Origin: Trichaptum fuscoviolaceum
Lineage: Eukaryota; Basidiomycota; Agaricomycetes; Hymenochaetales; Trichaptaceae
Direction: 5' to 3'
Length of the DNA stretch: 64,000 nt
Assembly (NCBI GenBank): GCA_910574455.1
Contig: CAJSYZ010000005.1
Span: forward strand, 6,200,001-6,264,000
The notes under the pieces were generated by a model that did not search any database, was not told the DNA's origin, and saw only the letters and a list, made by a program, of their open reading frames with translations. Positions 21,179 through 32,860 of the stretch are shown piece by piece; the stretch's first letter is position 1, and each line of letters starts with the position of its first letter. The position numbers and the translations under genes were made by a program.

Positions 21179-24100
21179 ATGTCTAGGGGGTCATTACCTC
21201 GAAACTCTGGCTTTGCTATAGATGAAGCCGCACTGCTGAACAAATACCGTATTTCGACATTGTCACCAAAGTGCGTGGTCTGTGTTCCTTGACGACCAAA
21301 TGTTGTCTAACGCGATCCTTCCTTTACCACACCCCATACGTGAACGATCCTGTCTTCAAAAAGGCAATGGGAGGATGTGGATCATGAGCTGACTGGGTCA
21401 GTTGCTGGTGCGCTGACGACCGGGGCGGGAAGCAACATAATGGAAGATGACCCATTGGGACTGGGCCACAGGATTGAGTGAGTCCCCATATGCTCATTGA
21501 TGGCTGTTGGCTCAGTACAGAATTTCTGAAGTGTGTCAGATATGGATATGGAATCAAGTACGCACTTAGTTGCACAAGTTATGACCGCGAGGATGACCTC
21601 CTTTCTCAGAGGCTCAAATACTCCTCTCTTCGAAGACCTTCGACGCGAAAGCCTTTCTTACGGCAGTGCATCCTAACGCTACCTATCAGGATCTTGCGGC
21701 AGGGATCACTCACCTCCGAGCAAATCTTGATGAGCGTTCTGAAGCTATTCGTGTCTTGGTAGAAGACAATTTCGATCGCTTTGTGGCCGTTAAGGCGTCT
21801 ACAGACGGTAAATATCAGACGTTGTTTTAGAGCTTTATGTGATCTAATGTCATCATAGCTTTATATTCTGAGATGCGCGAGGGGCTCCTAGCTGATGACA
21901 CAGAATTCGCAACCAAGAAGATCAAGGAGCAATTGAAAAGTAAAGAAAGTTTTATCTCAAGGATTCTTTCAAAGCTTACCTTTTGCGTAGCTGTTGCTCA
22001 GAAAGCGGATCAAGTCTTTCTTCCCGTTCTCGAGAATGCTTCCAAAGCTCAGAAGCTCAGATCGACTCTCGGAATTTTTGAAAGGTCTAAATTCTTCTTC
22101 AATTTACCCGGTTCCCTTATGGAGTCTATTGAACTTGTGCGTCGGTTCTCGCCAACGAATTTGATCAGTATTTTCTAATGTCTATACTGCAGGGAAAATA
22201 TGATGCTACCCTACGTGATTATAAGAAGGGCAAGTTCCTTTTAGAGACACGTCCAAGTCAGCTCCTCCCTGTTTCCGCGCGCTCGGGTACCAAAGATCCT
22301 TCTTCACCTGCGTCCTCGTCGTCAAATCTAGAAGCTCAGCAGAAGCGTATCCTTGACAAAGTTTGGAGTGCCGTCGAACGAGTGATAGGCGAAATGAAGA
22401 ACATCTTGATCAGTCAGTTGCGGGATCCATCACGGACCGTGGAGGAGCAGGAAAAGACACTTGAGTATGCCAGACTTCAATAGTTTACGAAAATAGCTGA
22501 CATACATCCAGAATTCTCCTAGAGCTGAGCACATCTGATGATCCAACCTGGGTCTATTTCGACTCTCAGCATAAACACGCTCTGGATCGACTGAACAAAG
22601 TTTATCAAAAAACCTCTGCGCATGTCAACGGTATATGGTCCTGATTTTGCTGCTCTTTCTGTTTATTGAAGTTGCAACTTGGTAGATGTCACACAAAAAA
22701 TGGTAACGGAATTTTTGGACAAGGCGGCTATCGACTCGATCATTGTCCAGCAACTGCGAGTGGGACTTGTTTCACTTGATTCGAAGCAGCCGGAGTCTGT
22801 TATCAGTGTGTACCTTCATCAATCATCAAAATATCTTCTCTCTCTCGGCTATACATTGATGATGATTTCCAGCGCAATCGTCGGGGCATGAAGTGTGGCA
22901 GGCGATCCTAGACATAGTAAAGGCCTTATCCGAATCTATGCTCTCGTCGTTACCTAGTTTCTGGAAGATCGCCAAAGAATATATGGATGGTAAATATAAG
23001 AAGGTCAGATACTCATTTTGTCTTATATTCTGGTATTTTTGTAATGCTATTTAAGGTATCAGAAAAAGGCCAAAGACGCAGCCCCACACAGTGCCGTACT
23101 ATGGCATCAGATGTCATTCGGCTTTATATCTCACTCATCTCACAATTCTTCACTCTGTCGGACATGGCTGTCATCTCGTCTGAGAGTGGTCAAGGAACCA
23201 CTGTGCCTCCATTTGTGCCGCAGAGCTCGAATTCATTGACGACGGCGTACTACCTTACTCGCATTTTGTCCGAGATTCAGGATTGCGTCAACGAAGTCCT
23301 TGCGATGGACATCTCGCCCGACGCCAATTCAGGAATGAAGAGTCTGTTAGAGAGTACGCGGTGGAGGTTCGAAGGTGCCCTTACGAGTGTTTGGCTGAGA
23401 GGTCTATTCAAATTGCTCTTCTATTATTATCATGATCATTGAGACCTCTGTAGATGCCAATCTCTTTCACTACCTGGAAACCTGGGCATCGGATCCCGCG
23501 CACGAAACGACAACGAACTATCTGAACCAAATGCAAGCATTCCAGCGACATCTCACTACAGAAGCGTTCAAAATCGCTGGTGGTCTGGACTTGAATCCCT
23601 CGACTTCCAAGCCTATCAGGCAACACCGCATTGCAGCCAATTTTACGTCAAAGATCACAAAATCTTTCCTCGATTCGCTGTACGCGTTTCTTGACGGCTT
23701 GGTCCATCTAGCGTCAGAAGATTCTGAATATACTAAGCCCGCCGGTGGAGAGCCATCCAATGGATTCCTTGTCCATCGAGGTGACCTGATAGACCTTTCT
23801 AACCCTGTGAGCACCCTTTAACGATTTTATGTCGGTATGCTTACTTTAAGTTCTGGATAGGACACCCGGCTTCTTATAGTGGTGTCGAACTTCGGTCATT
23901 TAAAAAGTTCCATAATCCCGAGTATGATTGGACAGCTGGAACGTGCACTTGGCACTAATGTCGACAATGACAAGGCGGTGATTAATGACCTTTATACTCT
24001 GCGTGCTATCCACACGAAACTTATCATTTTTATTAGACGCTTTCACAAGTTGTCCAAGAACTTGACAACAGTCTGTTTGATAGTTACATCAAGCCGAAAG

Positions 24101-24849
24101 CTCAGACAGTTATTTCAATCGTTCGTAAGGGTGTCCTCGATCCCAGTATGGATTGGTTCGAATCAGAGAGACCGACAGGTGAGTGTGTAAAATCTGCACG
24201 AAATGAAATTGTGCATCAATGACCGTTCTCTAGAAATACGACAATACATGTTCGAGATCCTACTATATCTTGTAGAGGTCCATGCACACGTTACAAGCGT
24301 TTCAAAGGAGCTCCTAGAGCGAACACTGAATGCTCTTGTGGAGGAAATTGCTAATGAGGCCGGTCGTTGTTTCCAGAAGGTCAAGAAATTTAGCATGGGT
24401 GGCATGCTACGGGTAAGGTCTAATACTCAGTCAATTCGCCTACTAAGAATGTTTACTCCCCTCAGGCGACCCTTGAGATCGAGTTCCTCCACCAAACAAT
24501 GCTTAGATTTGTCACTCCGACGGCGGAGAAGAAACTCTCTGAGGTATACACGAGCATTTCAGAGTCGTATGTCCGTCGCCCCGGCGACAACATGCAAAGT
24601 CAATTAGAGGGCGTGAAGAAAACGCTCGGTGAAACACGGCGAGCGACGCAGATCGATTTTCTGTGCTTTCGCAAGGAAAAGGAGCGAGCACCAAAGATGT
24701 CAGCAACAAATTCAGCCACCTCTAATACTGCAACTGATGGGACCGAGGATGCGCCCCTCGAACCGAAGGAGAGAAAAGAGAAACCCCGGCGACGAGACCC
24801 GCGAAACGTTGCCGAGGCACCACCCAGGTCAACGGATAGACGTATTTAA
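21179..24849 (+). CDS. SEC5: Exocyst complex component Sec5
   Basis: A subunit of the eight-protein exocyst that tethers secretory vesicles to the plasma membrane, upstream of SNAREs such as the syntaxin at 0.8-2.2 kb. Fifteen exons: 21179-21270, 21364-21477, 21532-21557, 21610-21807, 21859-22136, 22193-22464, 22512-22630, 22686-22805, 22873-23003, 23056-23401, 23454-23806, 23861-24002, 24050-24178, 24234-24412 and 24466-24849. They total 960 aa, the usual fungal length. Diagnostic stretches are [20 protein letters not shown] at the N-terminus, [19 protein letters not shown], and [14 protein letters not shown]. Two others are [14 protein letters not shown] and the [20 protein letters not shown] core. 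The tail is Lys/Glu/Arg-rich. Exon 3 is only 26 nt. The junction of exons 12 and 13 (24002/24050) is the least certain: it needs a 47-nt intron and shortens the conserved LRxIHxK region. Confidence 0.95.
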
Positions 24850-25005
24850 CTTGCCATTGGGGCCGTTTCGTATCGTTATTAGCGAGAGTTTACTCAACTC
24901 TCGTTCACAGCTCTCGTTCGCAGTATACCAGGAGGGATTGGACTGTCGGAACTATTTTATATTGTACAAGGTGTTCTGACACCTTTTTCATTGTTTGAGA
25001 TGTGC

Positions 25006-27236
25006 TTATGTGGAATATCTGTAAGTAATACTTCTATTCCCGAGTTTCTCTGCCTGCAGTTCTTCAGCCCGCCGTTCATTCTCATCAAGCGTTGCCCACT
25101 TCCTTTCGCGTTGTGCATTCTTATACTTATAGTATGACTTCTGCGCGACCCAGAGCAGAAGGGCGACACCCGAGAGAACAACGTTGACCGTATTGCCCCG
25201 TCGGAAGTCGGGGCTGTCATCCGCTTGATAGATCTGGCTACCCCAAGCTTTTGTAGTGGGAAAGTTAAGTAAAAGTTACCAGATCTTATTAAAGGAAAAA
25301 ACGTACTTCCGTAGATGTTAGCAGCACCAATCACGGCTCCGGATGCGATAGTTCTTTTCCCGACGCTGCCAGTATTTTGTGACATCCATGCAATATTCAG
25401 TGGATGTGTCGTAGGCCATGAAGAGACAAGACAAGCAGCAAAATACCTGAAAAACCAAAGAGGTTGAGAGAAGAATTAGTAGTGTATCAACAGGCTTACT
25501 TGACTCCACGACTGGCGTGGTGGGGTAAGAAACGTAACAATATCCAGCCAACGAAGAACCACGCCGCTAAAAGAACGAAAAGAATGGCTCTATTTGAGAA
25601 CTTCCTTCTCTAAGATCAAACAAAGATATATACCTGAGAATGCACCATGCAAACCGCGCTCTTTTATTCTATCAGAATGCCAGATCACTAGCACTGATGA
25701 AGCGCATGTCAAGATATATGGAGGTGCAGTCAACGCGTTCGCTGCGAACTAATGTCGGTTCGGTCACCTTCATGTACTTCCCGAGAGATCATAGAAGGAG
25801 TACTTACGACGTCGAATTTGAATGATTTGATAACAGTGGGCAAGTCTTAATAAAGAGATGAGATGTAGGCTAGATCTCTAAAATATGTACAATGGCTTAC
25901 AAGTTCCCAGTGGTGAAGTAGGAGTGAGACCAACGGCGGTGATGATAAGATGTCCCCATAAGCCAATGTCCGTAGCAGCATCTATGACGTCTTCCAATGT
26001 GACAGTATTTCTATACAAAAATAAGTTAGTTGAGACATTCATAATAGATAACTACCGTTAGAGAAGAACGTACTGATAGTACCGCTTGGCTGGATCATCT
26101 CTTATCACTCTGGTAACTGCAATCTGCACTTGGCGTTCGGTAAACCACGGTTTGAAGCCCCGAATACCGCCTTTAGTGTGCTGGCTGTCTTTTGGTAGGT
26201 AGAACCTAGATAAAGGGTGTTAGCGGGATAAGAAATTTACCAATTTTACGAAGTAGAAAAGGAACAACGCATACCAAGTTAGGACAGCCACGACCAGTGT
26301 GATAATGCAGTCGACGATAAACAACCATTTCCATCCCTCTAGTCCGCCATGTCCTCGTAGTTGTAGGAGGCCGCTAGCCATGAGACCGCTCACAGCACTG
26401 GCGATAGCCTAAACGTATGCATCAGCAAAAGTGAATTATGATTCTAATTTATAAAGTTAAAACCTGAACACCCCAGAACCACGCTAAACGCGTCGCGAGT
26501 TCGTAACTTTTGTAAAAGCTGCCCAAGTACAGCAGCGTTGCTGGAATGACTCCCCCCTCCGTTATGGCAATCCCTGGCGATTAAGTTAATCAACGTCATG
26601 AAACAAGCTGAGGTGAAGTATAGCATACATGCTCTGCCTACATAAGAGCAAGGTGTGAGTTCGTTTTAGATTTTCATTAGAGGGATTGAGCTTACAAGCT
26701 AAGTAGCCTTGTTTATTAGTGATGAGTGCATGAGCGCCTGTCACCAGTCCCCAAGCAAACATTAGGATGGGAATCCCTGGAGCGAATCTTTAGCTCAAAC
26801 AGGACTAAAGGTGCAAGCAGCACTCACATCGCGAAGGGCCCACAACCTTGGCAATAAGAGCTCCGGTGAAGCAGAATACGGTGAAAATACCAGCGTACAT
26901 AGCAGTCGCGGTGTTGACGACATTGATATTGAATCCAAGGTCAGCCGGTAAGTTGTCCGAAATGGCATTTGAGTTGTTCGTGCGGTCCATGTTGAGGACG
27001 AAGGTTGTTAGGAGTATCCATGGGAAGAGACGCCAGTCCAGGATGCGGATGACTGCTGCCTCCTCCTCTCGGGTGAAATCGAGGTTTGGAACGAAGTACG
27101 GGTTGTCTGAGTGCGAGATTGGGCTGAGGTTGCTGAGAGCTTGGATTTGGTCTTCCGGGAGAGATGATAAGCTCCCCTTCTCGATCACCTCTCCGTCGAG
27201 GGAGGGAGTTTCTGAGACTGATTTTGCTGAAGTCAT
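25006..27236 (-). CDS. MFS transporter, anion:cation symporter (Dal5/allantoate-pantothenate) family
   Basis: A plasma-membrane secondary transporter with about twelve helices. Exons, 5' to 3', are 26828-27236, 26696-26776, 26629-26637, 26464-26573, 26275-26408, 26074-26205, 25901-26010, 25808-25845, 25634-25748, 25500-25566, 25307-25446 and 25006-25247, giving 528 aa. Family hallmarks are LDWRLFPWILLTTFVLNMDR before helix 1, TEGGVIPATLLYLGSFYKSY after helix 4, RLAWFWGVQ, the RDDPAK loop with VTLEDVIDAA, and GKRTIASGAVIGAANIYG near helix 11. The substrate cannot be read from sequence; relatives carry allantoate, pantothenate, nicotinate or biotin. Exon 3 is only 9 nt. Convergent with SEC5, leaving just 156 bp between stops. 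Confidence 0.9.
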
Positions 27237-27831
27237 GGCGCCGTGGACAAGAACGGGGGATAAGCGAGTCGAGCCGCTCGACGAACAGTTGGTACGTTCG
27301 TACTCGATAGACGAAGAACCGAGCTAAAGAGTAGCGCAAGGACACAACGAGCAAGCAGGGAGGCAATTCAGACCAAAACGCAGAAAGGCATAATTTGCCT
27401 CTAAAAAGGACTTGTTCTGCATCCCGCAGATTAGACGCATTTGTTAAGAATGGCATCATCACGAGACGAAATGAGATGACATTGCGCATTTTAGAGTTGG
27501 TGTGGTCCCATCTTCGAAGGTTATGAGGATTTCGTAGCACGCGAGTGAAATAGATAGGCTAAATTTGTGGGGCAATTGACAAGGCGAAATCTTTGCGCGT
27601 TATCGACGACATGGATGAAGCTTTGAGGCCGAAAGGCGCTTCAAGTTGCCTAAAATGGATCAGTACATACCTTATCTGGCACATATTCTAAAGAATCGGC
27701 CGAGTTCAGCAGGTATAACAGTGTACGGTTTGTTGCTCGATTTTCATGCACATGTTTGCTTTTAATTGGGTACTTGAGATGGCGAAATCGACATGATGAA
27801 AGGATCCTAGGTTATCGAAATCTTCACGGCT
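27237..27831. other. Promoter region of the MFS gene
   Basis: The interval lies between the MFS start and the 3' end of the DHH gene. Open frames here (26941-27540 minus) are an out-of-frame run through MFS exon 1 and were dismissed. Nothing else seen. Confidence 0.5.
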
Positions 27832-29414
27832 TTACAGTTTCTCATTCCGGTCGTCTCTCGAGGAAGACGATGGCTTGAAAAAAGATGTTATCTTCGTTTT
27901 CTGCGACGCCTTATTTCGATAGTTAAGTCTCGAGCTACTCGTTGAGTGATCTGGCTTTACTCCAATCTCCATCGCTTTCAAAAAGTTTTCGAACTCTTTC
28001 TGCAGTGATAATGGTTCTGGTCATCATTCATATGAGCTCAATAGGAGGAAAAAGCCCACCATCAAAATGATACCTCCTGTAGCTTCCTTGTGTCCCTTTG
28101 CAAAGTCGCATCCAACACGTTCCAGGAACGACTCGCCGTCTTTCGGGTCCGGAGGCACTAGCCCCCCATACTCCTTCAGCAACTCAATAAGATTCGGGCG
28201 ATCACTGTCTGGAACCTTTCTCAGCGCCACCGGTATCCTACATGAGAAGTTTGTATGTACGCCCGATGGGTGATATCCGTTATTTGCGACCATGACCATC
28301 TGCAGGTTGCGTGCCTTCAGGTGTCCAGCCCAGCGCGTCGCGATCACCGGGTGGACCTGATATGCGCTGTTAATCATAAACAACGCGACTCGCCCGTCTT
28401 TTGAGAAAATAGGCGCTGTGTGCGTACATCGCTCGACTTCGGCGTTTACTTTTGCTCGTGCTGATACGAATGTTGCGTTCGCTGATATATCTTGCGGAAA
28501 ATGGGAGTGGAGAATGGCGTTCCATGCATCGTCCACTTGAATGGGATGTCAGAAGATGAGATGGTGTCATCCAAAAAGGAGCTGAGTAGGTAACGGACCT
28601 AGATACTCTGCTGTCCTCCTCGGTGCGTTCATCATACTAACCGCCCCCATCAAGGCCTTCTTCGTAACCTTCTTCGCCACATTTCCCAGATGAGCCGGCC
28701 AGGGCGCATCGTCCCATGTTACCACACTCGGTCCCAAGTCCCCATAAACACCGAGAAGAGCGAAAACAGCACACTCTTCCATTAAATTGTCGTTGCCACA
28801 TTGACCGAGGAGAGGGAGACATACCAGATAAGTGAGGAGAGAGGAGGTTGAAATTGGCGGACTACGACATGCTGACACCACCAATGCTCCCTCCGGGAAC
28901 TCGACGGATTCATGATGGTCGATGATGAGCGTCCGTACTGGTAAGCCAGAGTTGGATGACGGAGATACCAGAGGCGGACCACCTCGAGAACCCTGATCCA
29001 TGACGATGATTCTTGTGGCACCGTAGGCCTCCATCTTCTTCCTTTCGTCGGCCTGGAAAACAGAATTACATTTTCCGAGCATATGAGCGTTGATGCGATC
29101 CGGAGGGTGTCCAAGAGAGATAAGAGTATTGTACATAATCTTTCCTGAAGAAAGGCCATCCGCTGAAAAAGTAAATTTCAGTAGTGCACATATGAGAGCG
29201 AAGTTAACAGACCATCTTTATCCGGAACAAGTAGCACCAGATGCTGATCTCTCACACACTCCTTGATGAACTCCCGTGCCACCTGAATTTGTTTTGCAGG
29301 CGCAGGCCAGTCCGACCACTCGCCCGCAACACTCCCTGAAGATGTCGAAAGAGGTCTCGCCTTCTTGTTGCGGGTGTCTGATATGTTTGTCGATGACTTT
29401 CGCTTCATAGCCAT
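27832..29414 (-). CDS. DHH-family phosphoesterase (RecJ-like) with PCNA-binding-like tail
   Basis: Exons 29213-29414, 28599-29162, 28060-28535 and 27832-27999 give 469 aa. The DHH superfamily uses two metal ions to hydrolyse phosphodiesters; members include RecJ 5'-3' ssDNA exonuclease and oligonucleotide/cyclic-dinucleotide phosphodiesterases. Visible motifs are KDADGLSSGK spanning the first splice junction (motif I), VMDQG (motif II), the signature TLIIDHHESVEFP (motif III) and GVYGDLG (motif IV). A C-terminal substrate-binding half contains GYHPSGVHTNFSCRIP. The last exon encodes KITSFFKP in a basic/Ser context near the C-terminus. This looks like a PIP box, suggesting PCNA binding and a nuclear DNA-repair role (inference). 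An N-terminal KRKSSTNISDTRNKKARP patch is a plausible nuclear localisation signal. Confidence 0.9.
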
Positions 29415-30877
29415 GGTTCAAGAGATCCTAGGAGAGTAAACAAGTGCTGATCGTGAAGTCAAGCGGAGAGATAGTAATCCTGGCCATCCTAGAGGTTTGA
29501 GTAGGCAGTGTTTCTGAGTGACATCATCACGAAACTCAAACCCCACACTCAGACTAGTGAAGTCCTTCAAACTGATTAGCACATATTAGCGGACAAGAAC
29601 TGTAGACGTATAGCATTTTGTTGACTATGATCTACATCAAAGTAAGTAATGGTTAACTTTGACACATCATCCTGATAGCACAGGCAGCGCCAGTGAGTGT
29701 TCGTTACTATTTGGTCTTGTTAAGTTAGCCACCATACAGTCACTGGCACCGAGGAGTCAGAATGTTTCAATTTCATCTTCAAGTTCTACTCTCAAACGAC
29801 GGCACATACACTCCCTCTAGGCGCTGAGCTCGTGGAACATACAGTGCGAACGTTTATGCTTTTTGTTCATGTTCATTCGTCAACTATATTAAATTGAGCT
29901 TTGAAATGGACCCGCGTCGTCATCGACCGCAAATTAAAGAAGATGAGCACCACCACTTTCTTAATTACGCTTTCTTAATTGCGCATTATTTCTAATAGAC
30001 TCTCAATAGGTTTGATATTGCTAATGCATTAAATTCAGGATCGGGGCTTATCGCTACATAGTATTGAGTCCTACGCAGCCAGCCGGCCTTATAATCAATT
30101 TTATGAATGGTGACGTGGATCATGCCTATGGCCAGTAGTCTAAGAACGAGCTCAACAGGCAGAGGAACCTATCTTTGTCGAAGGAGATCAGACTCGTTTG
30201 ATGTAAGGGAAGGATCGACAATTTCCGATATGATTACTCTATCAAGGCACAAATGAACTGACCTAGCGATTGATTCTTCGTGTTTCAAACCAGCTGAAGA
30301 ATGAGTACCTATCTTTCTTTCGGAAAGGCCTTTTCTATAGACATTGATGGTGCCCTCGGGCATCGGGAAGCGCTTCGTGGACTTCAAAAGGCCCTGCATC
30401 GGCAAATGGTTTGAATGAGGTGTTGCAGCAATGCCTCTGGAATTTTCGGCCTTCTGTCAGGCACCGGCCATGCCACTCACATCCCCTGCCTCGAATTTGA
30501 GTTGCTTGTAGCATCGAAGAGCTTTGGCGTTCGTGGCAAGAGGCTCCGGGCAGCATCGGAACTCTCGTTTATCCGGTTCAGGACTTCCTTGTTGGCCCAA
30601 AGATAACATTTCTCTCAGGGCTTCATTGATTTCTCAATTCTTTTCTTCCACGCCGGAATGTCAATGATCTGTCTTCGTATGTGAACTTTCTTGACTAGAT
30701 GGGCAACGTAATGTACGAAACTGTGTTACATCTACCTCGGAAGCAGTCGGTGATCTGAGCTACCCGGTATTGGTAACTTTATGATCGCAGTCTTGGTATA
30801 CGGGGGTACACTGTGTGATCCTTACACTGGCACATGACCAAGTCGAATGGTTGTCCTATGGAATGTTGCCGACACTG
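29415..30877. other. Divergent promoter region, no gene recognised
   Basis: Separates the DHH gene from the first SDR gene. A block at about 30,170-30,660 has overlapping 60-80-codon frames on both strands that could be a worn relic, but no family is recognisable. A GCCAGTGA ... TCACTGGC inverted pair occurs at about 29690-29746. Confidence 0.4.
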
Positions 30878-30884
30878 TATATAA
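30878..30884 (+). promoter_or_regulatory. TATA box of SDR copy 1
   Basis: TATATAA ends 55 bp before the ATG. SDR copy 3 has a TATAAAT at nearly the same distance, so the core promoter was probably duplicated with the gene. Confidence 0.6.
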
Positions 30885-30938
30885 GCGGTACCTCGGGAAT
30901 TGCATGAACATATTCTCGTCTGATCCCACATATCCAAC

Positions 30939-32219
30939 ATGACAGACCCAAGCGGTTATACTCCCCGTGTCGCGATCATCACCGGCTCTGCGAAGGGACT
31001 TGGATATTGCATCGCCCACCGCTTTGCTGACGACGGAATTGATGTCGTAATCAACGACCTCCCCTCAGAGGCCGACAAGATTAACGAAGTCGTAGAGGAG
31101 ATCAAGAAGAAAGGTAGACGAGCCATCGGAATAGCGGGAAATGTGTCGGTGGAAGAAGACGTCATTGCTCTTGTCAACAAAACTGTTGAAGAATTGGGTA
31201 GTCTTGACATCGTATGTGGAATTCTACTGGAGGGGAACGAGAGAATGACAGGTCGAATACTCCATACTGACCTCCACCCGTGCGGATGAATAATCTTAGA
31301 TGGTTGCGAACGCGGGTATCGCCCCACATGCTCAACTAGTTGACAGTATGTCCATGATTACGGGTCTCTCTTTCTGACTTTTGACAATCTCAATGTAATT
31401 CAGCATCGGTTACCCAGCTTGACGCACTTTATTCTGTGAATATCCGTGGTGTCTTTCTTTGCTACAAATATGCAGCACAACAGATGATTAAACAAGGGAA
31501 AGGAGGCAGATTAATAGGTAAATTTGTACGCGACAATGCTGCTGTGAATCATACTAAATAATGGTTGATTAAGGTGCAGCATCGGGGGCCGGAAAACAAG
31601 GTCAGTAAAGACAATCTGGTGTTATTCGTTTCGTCTCTAATCCGAGGCTGCATCCTAGGGATATCTAATCTGTCAGCATATTGTGCTACAAAGTTTGCGG
31701 TTAGAGGTCTGACTCAGACTGCAGGTAAGAGCAAATATTTTTGTACCGTACTGTATTTACACTTTCATCTAAAACTAATGTCAGCTGTCGAGCTTCGCCA
31801 ATACGGTATTACTGCAAATACCTATGCTCCCGGCTTTGTCCCTACGTCGTTGAGTGAATAGAACTAACGCCCAAATCCACCTTTCGGATTATAAATAACA
31901 AATATTCTACGTCTAGTCATCCCTTTTTCAGAAGGTATTGAGGGCGATCCTAGAGAAGTCACGAACGTTGTAAGCTCCGTACATATGCAGGAGTGATCAA
32001 TTCGATGACGCAACTTGTTCAGAAATTCGGCTTCCCCCCGAACACGCCGTTTGGAACTCCCGAGTCAGTTGCGAGTATTGTGTCCTATTTGGCGAAGCCT
32101 GAGGCCTTCTTCATATCTGGTATGGCTACTACTTGGATACTTCGTGAACCTCTGACTCATTTGCTGCACTCGATTCAGGCCAAACTTTGTCCATCGATGG
32201 GGGTATGTCAGTGAGCTAA
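30939..32219 (+). CDS. Short-chain dehydrogenase/reductase, acetoin/diacetyl-reductase-like, copy 1
   Basis: A classical SDR with an NAD(P)-binding Rossmann fold. Exons 30939-31211, 31300-31345, 31404-31517, 31574-31600, 31659-31724, 31785-31853, 31991-32119 and 32179-32219 give 254 aa. Motifs are TGSAKGLG (TGxxxGxG cofactor site), NAG in MVANAGIAP, YCATK (YxxxK active site), and a C-terminal IDGGMSVS. The YAPG and AKPEAFFISG segments resemble fungal proteins annotated as (S)-acetoin-forming diacetyl reductase (butanediol pathway). The actual substrate is unproven. The intron at 31854-31990 is 137 nt and contains an exon-like stretch. This copy is on the plus strand; its relatives 9-15 kb downstream are on minus. 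Confidence 0.9.
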
Positions 32220-32860
32220 GCACTGTTAGGCTTAGTCCTCTTTGATGCTTTCACAAGCTTGTGTTGTATGTAGCATACTCACTATAGCTCTCGGAATCTT
32301 TAACCACTAAACCACGCAATATATACTCCCTGTGGTATTCTTTATCATCGCATAACATGCTCTTGAAATTACGGTCAAGTTCTTTGGTTTGCGAAATTGA
32401 AGCTCTTAGCAAGAAACGACGCTTGCGGATGGGTTGATTCTTATCAACTCCTTCGGCATTGACATACATGAGGTTCGACCTTTCGTATGTTTCCTCACAC
32501 AAAGTTGACATATATGTACGATTGGAAGACTACTTAGCGTTCTGTGTTGATCATTGTGTCCGGCATTCTCCGGATCGGCAATGAATTTCTGACTTGTATA
32601 CTCGGTCTCAGATATGTACCTTCATTGATGTCAATCCACCCTTACTTGCTTCACATTGTGAAAAGCCACGAGCGTCCATCCTCGAGATGCTTACAGATGC
32701 GTTTCTAACTCAATATTTTACTTTATTACATCTGGCACGGCAACTACTCATATTCATTTATCTAATTCATCGCAAATACATCATCCTCAACCGGAGTTCA
32801 TAATCACATAGATAATGTAAACGGGAATTTTTACTCATTCATTGTTTGTTTTGAAATTTA
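32220..32860. other. Convergent 3' intergenic region
   Basis: Lies between SDR copy 1 and the caspase-like gene and is A/T-rich. An 86-codon minus frame at 32251-32511 has no recognisable product and no splice support. Confidence 0.5.

Noticed and set aside
26941..27540. 199-codon minus-strand frame overlapping MFS exon 1
   Set aside because: Out of frame with the conserved MFS helix 1 region and rich in Arg/Pro, as expected of a shadow frame.
30169..30606. Overlapping 60-80-codon frames as a gene before SDR copy 1
   Set aside because: Plus and minus frames are equally open, no splice-consistent model emerges and no family is recognised.
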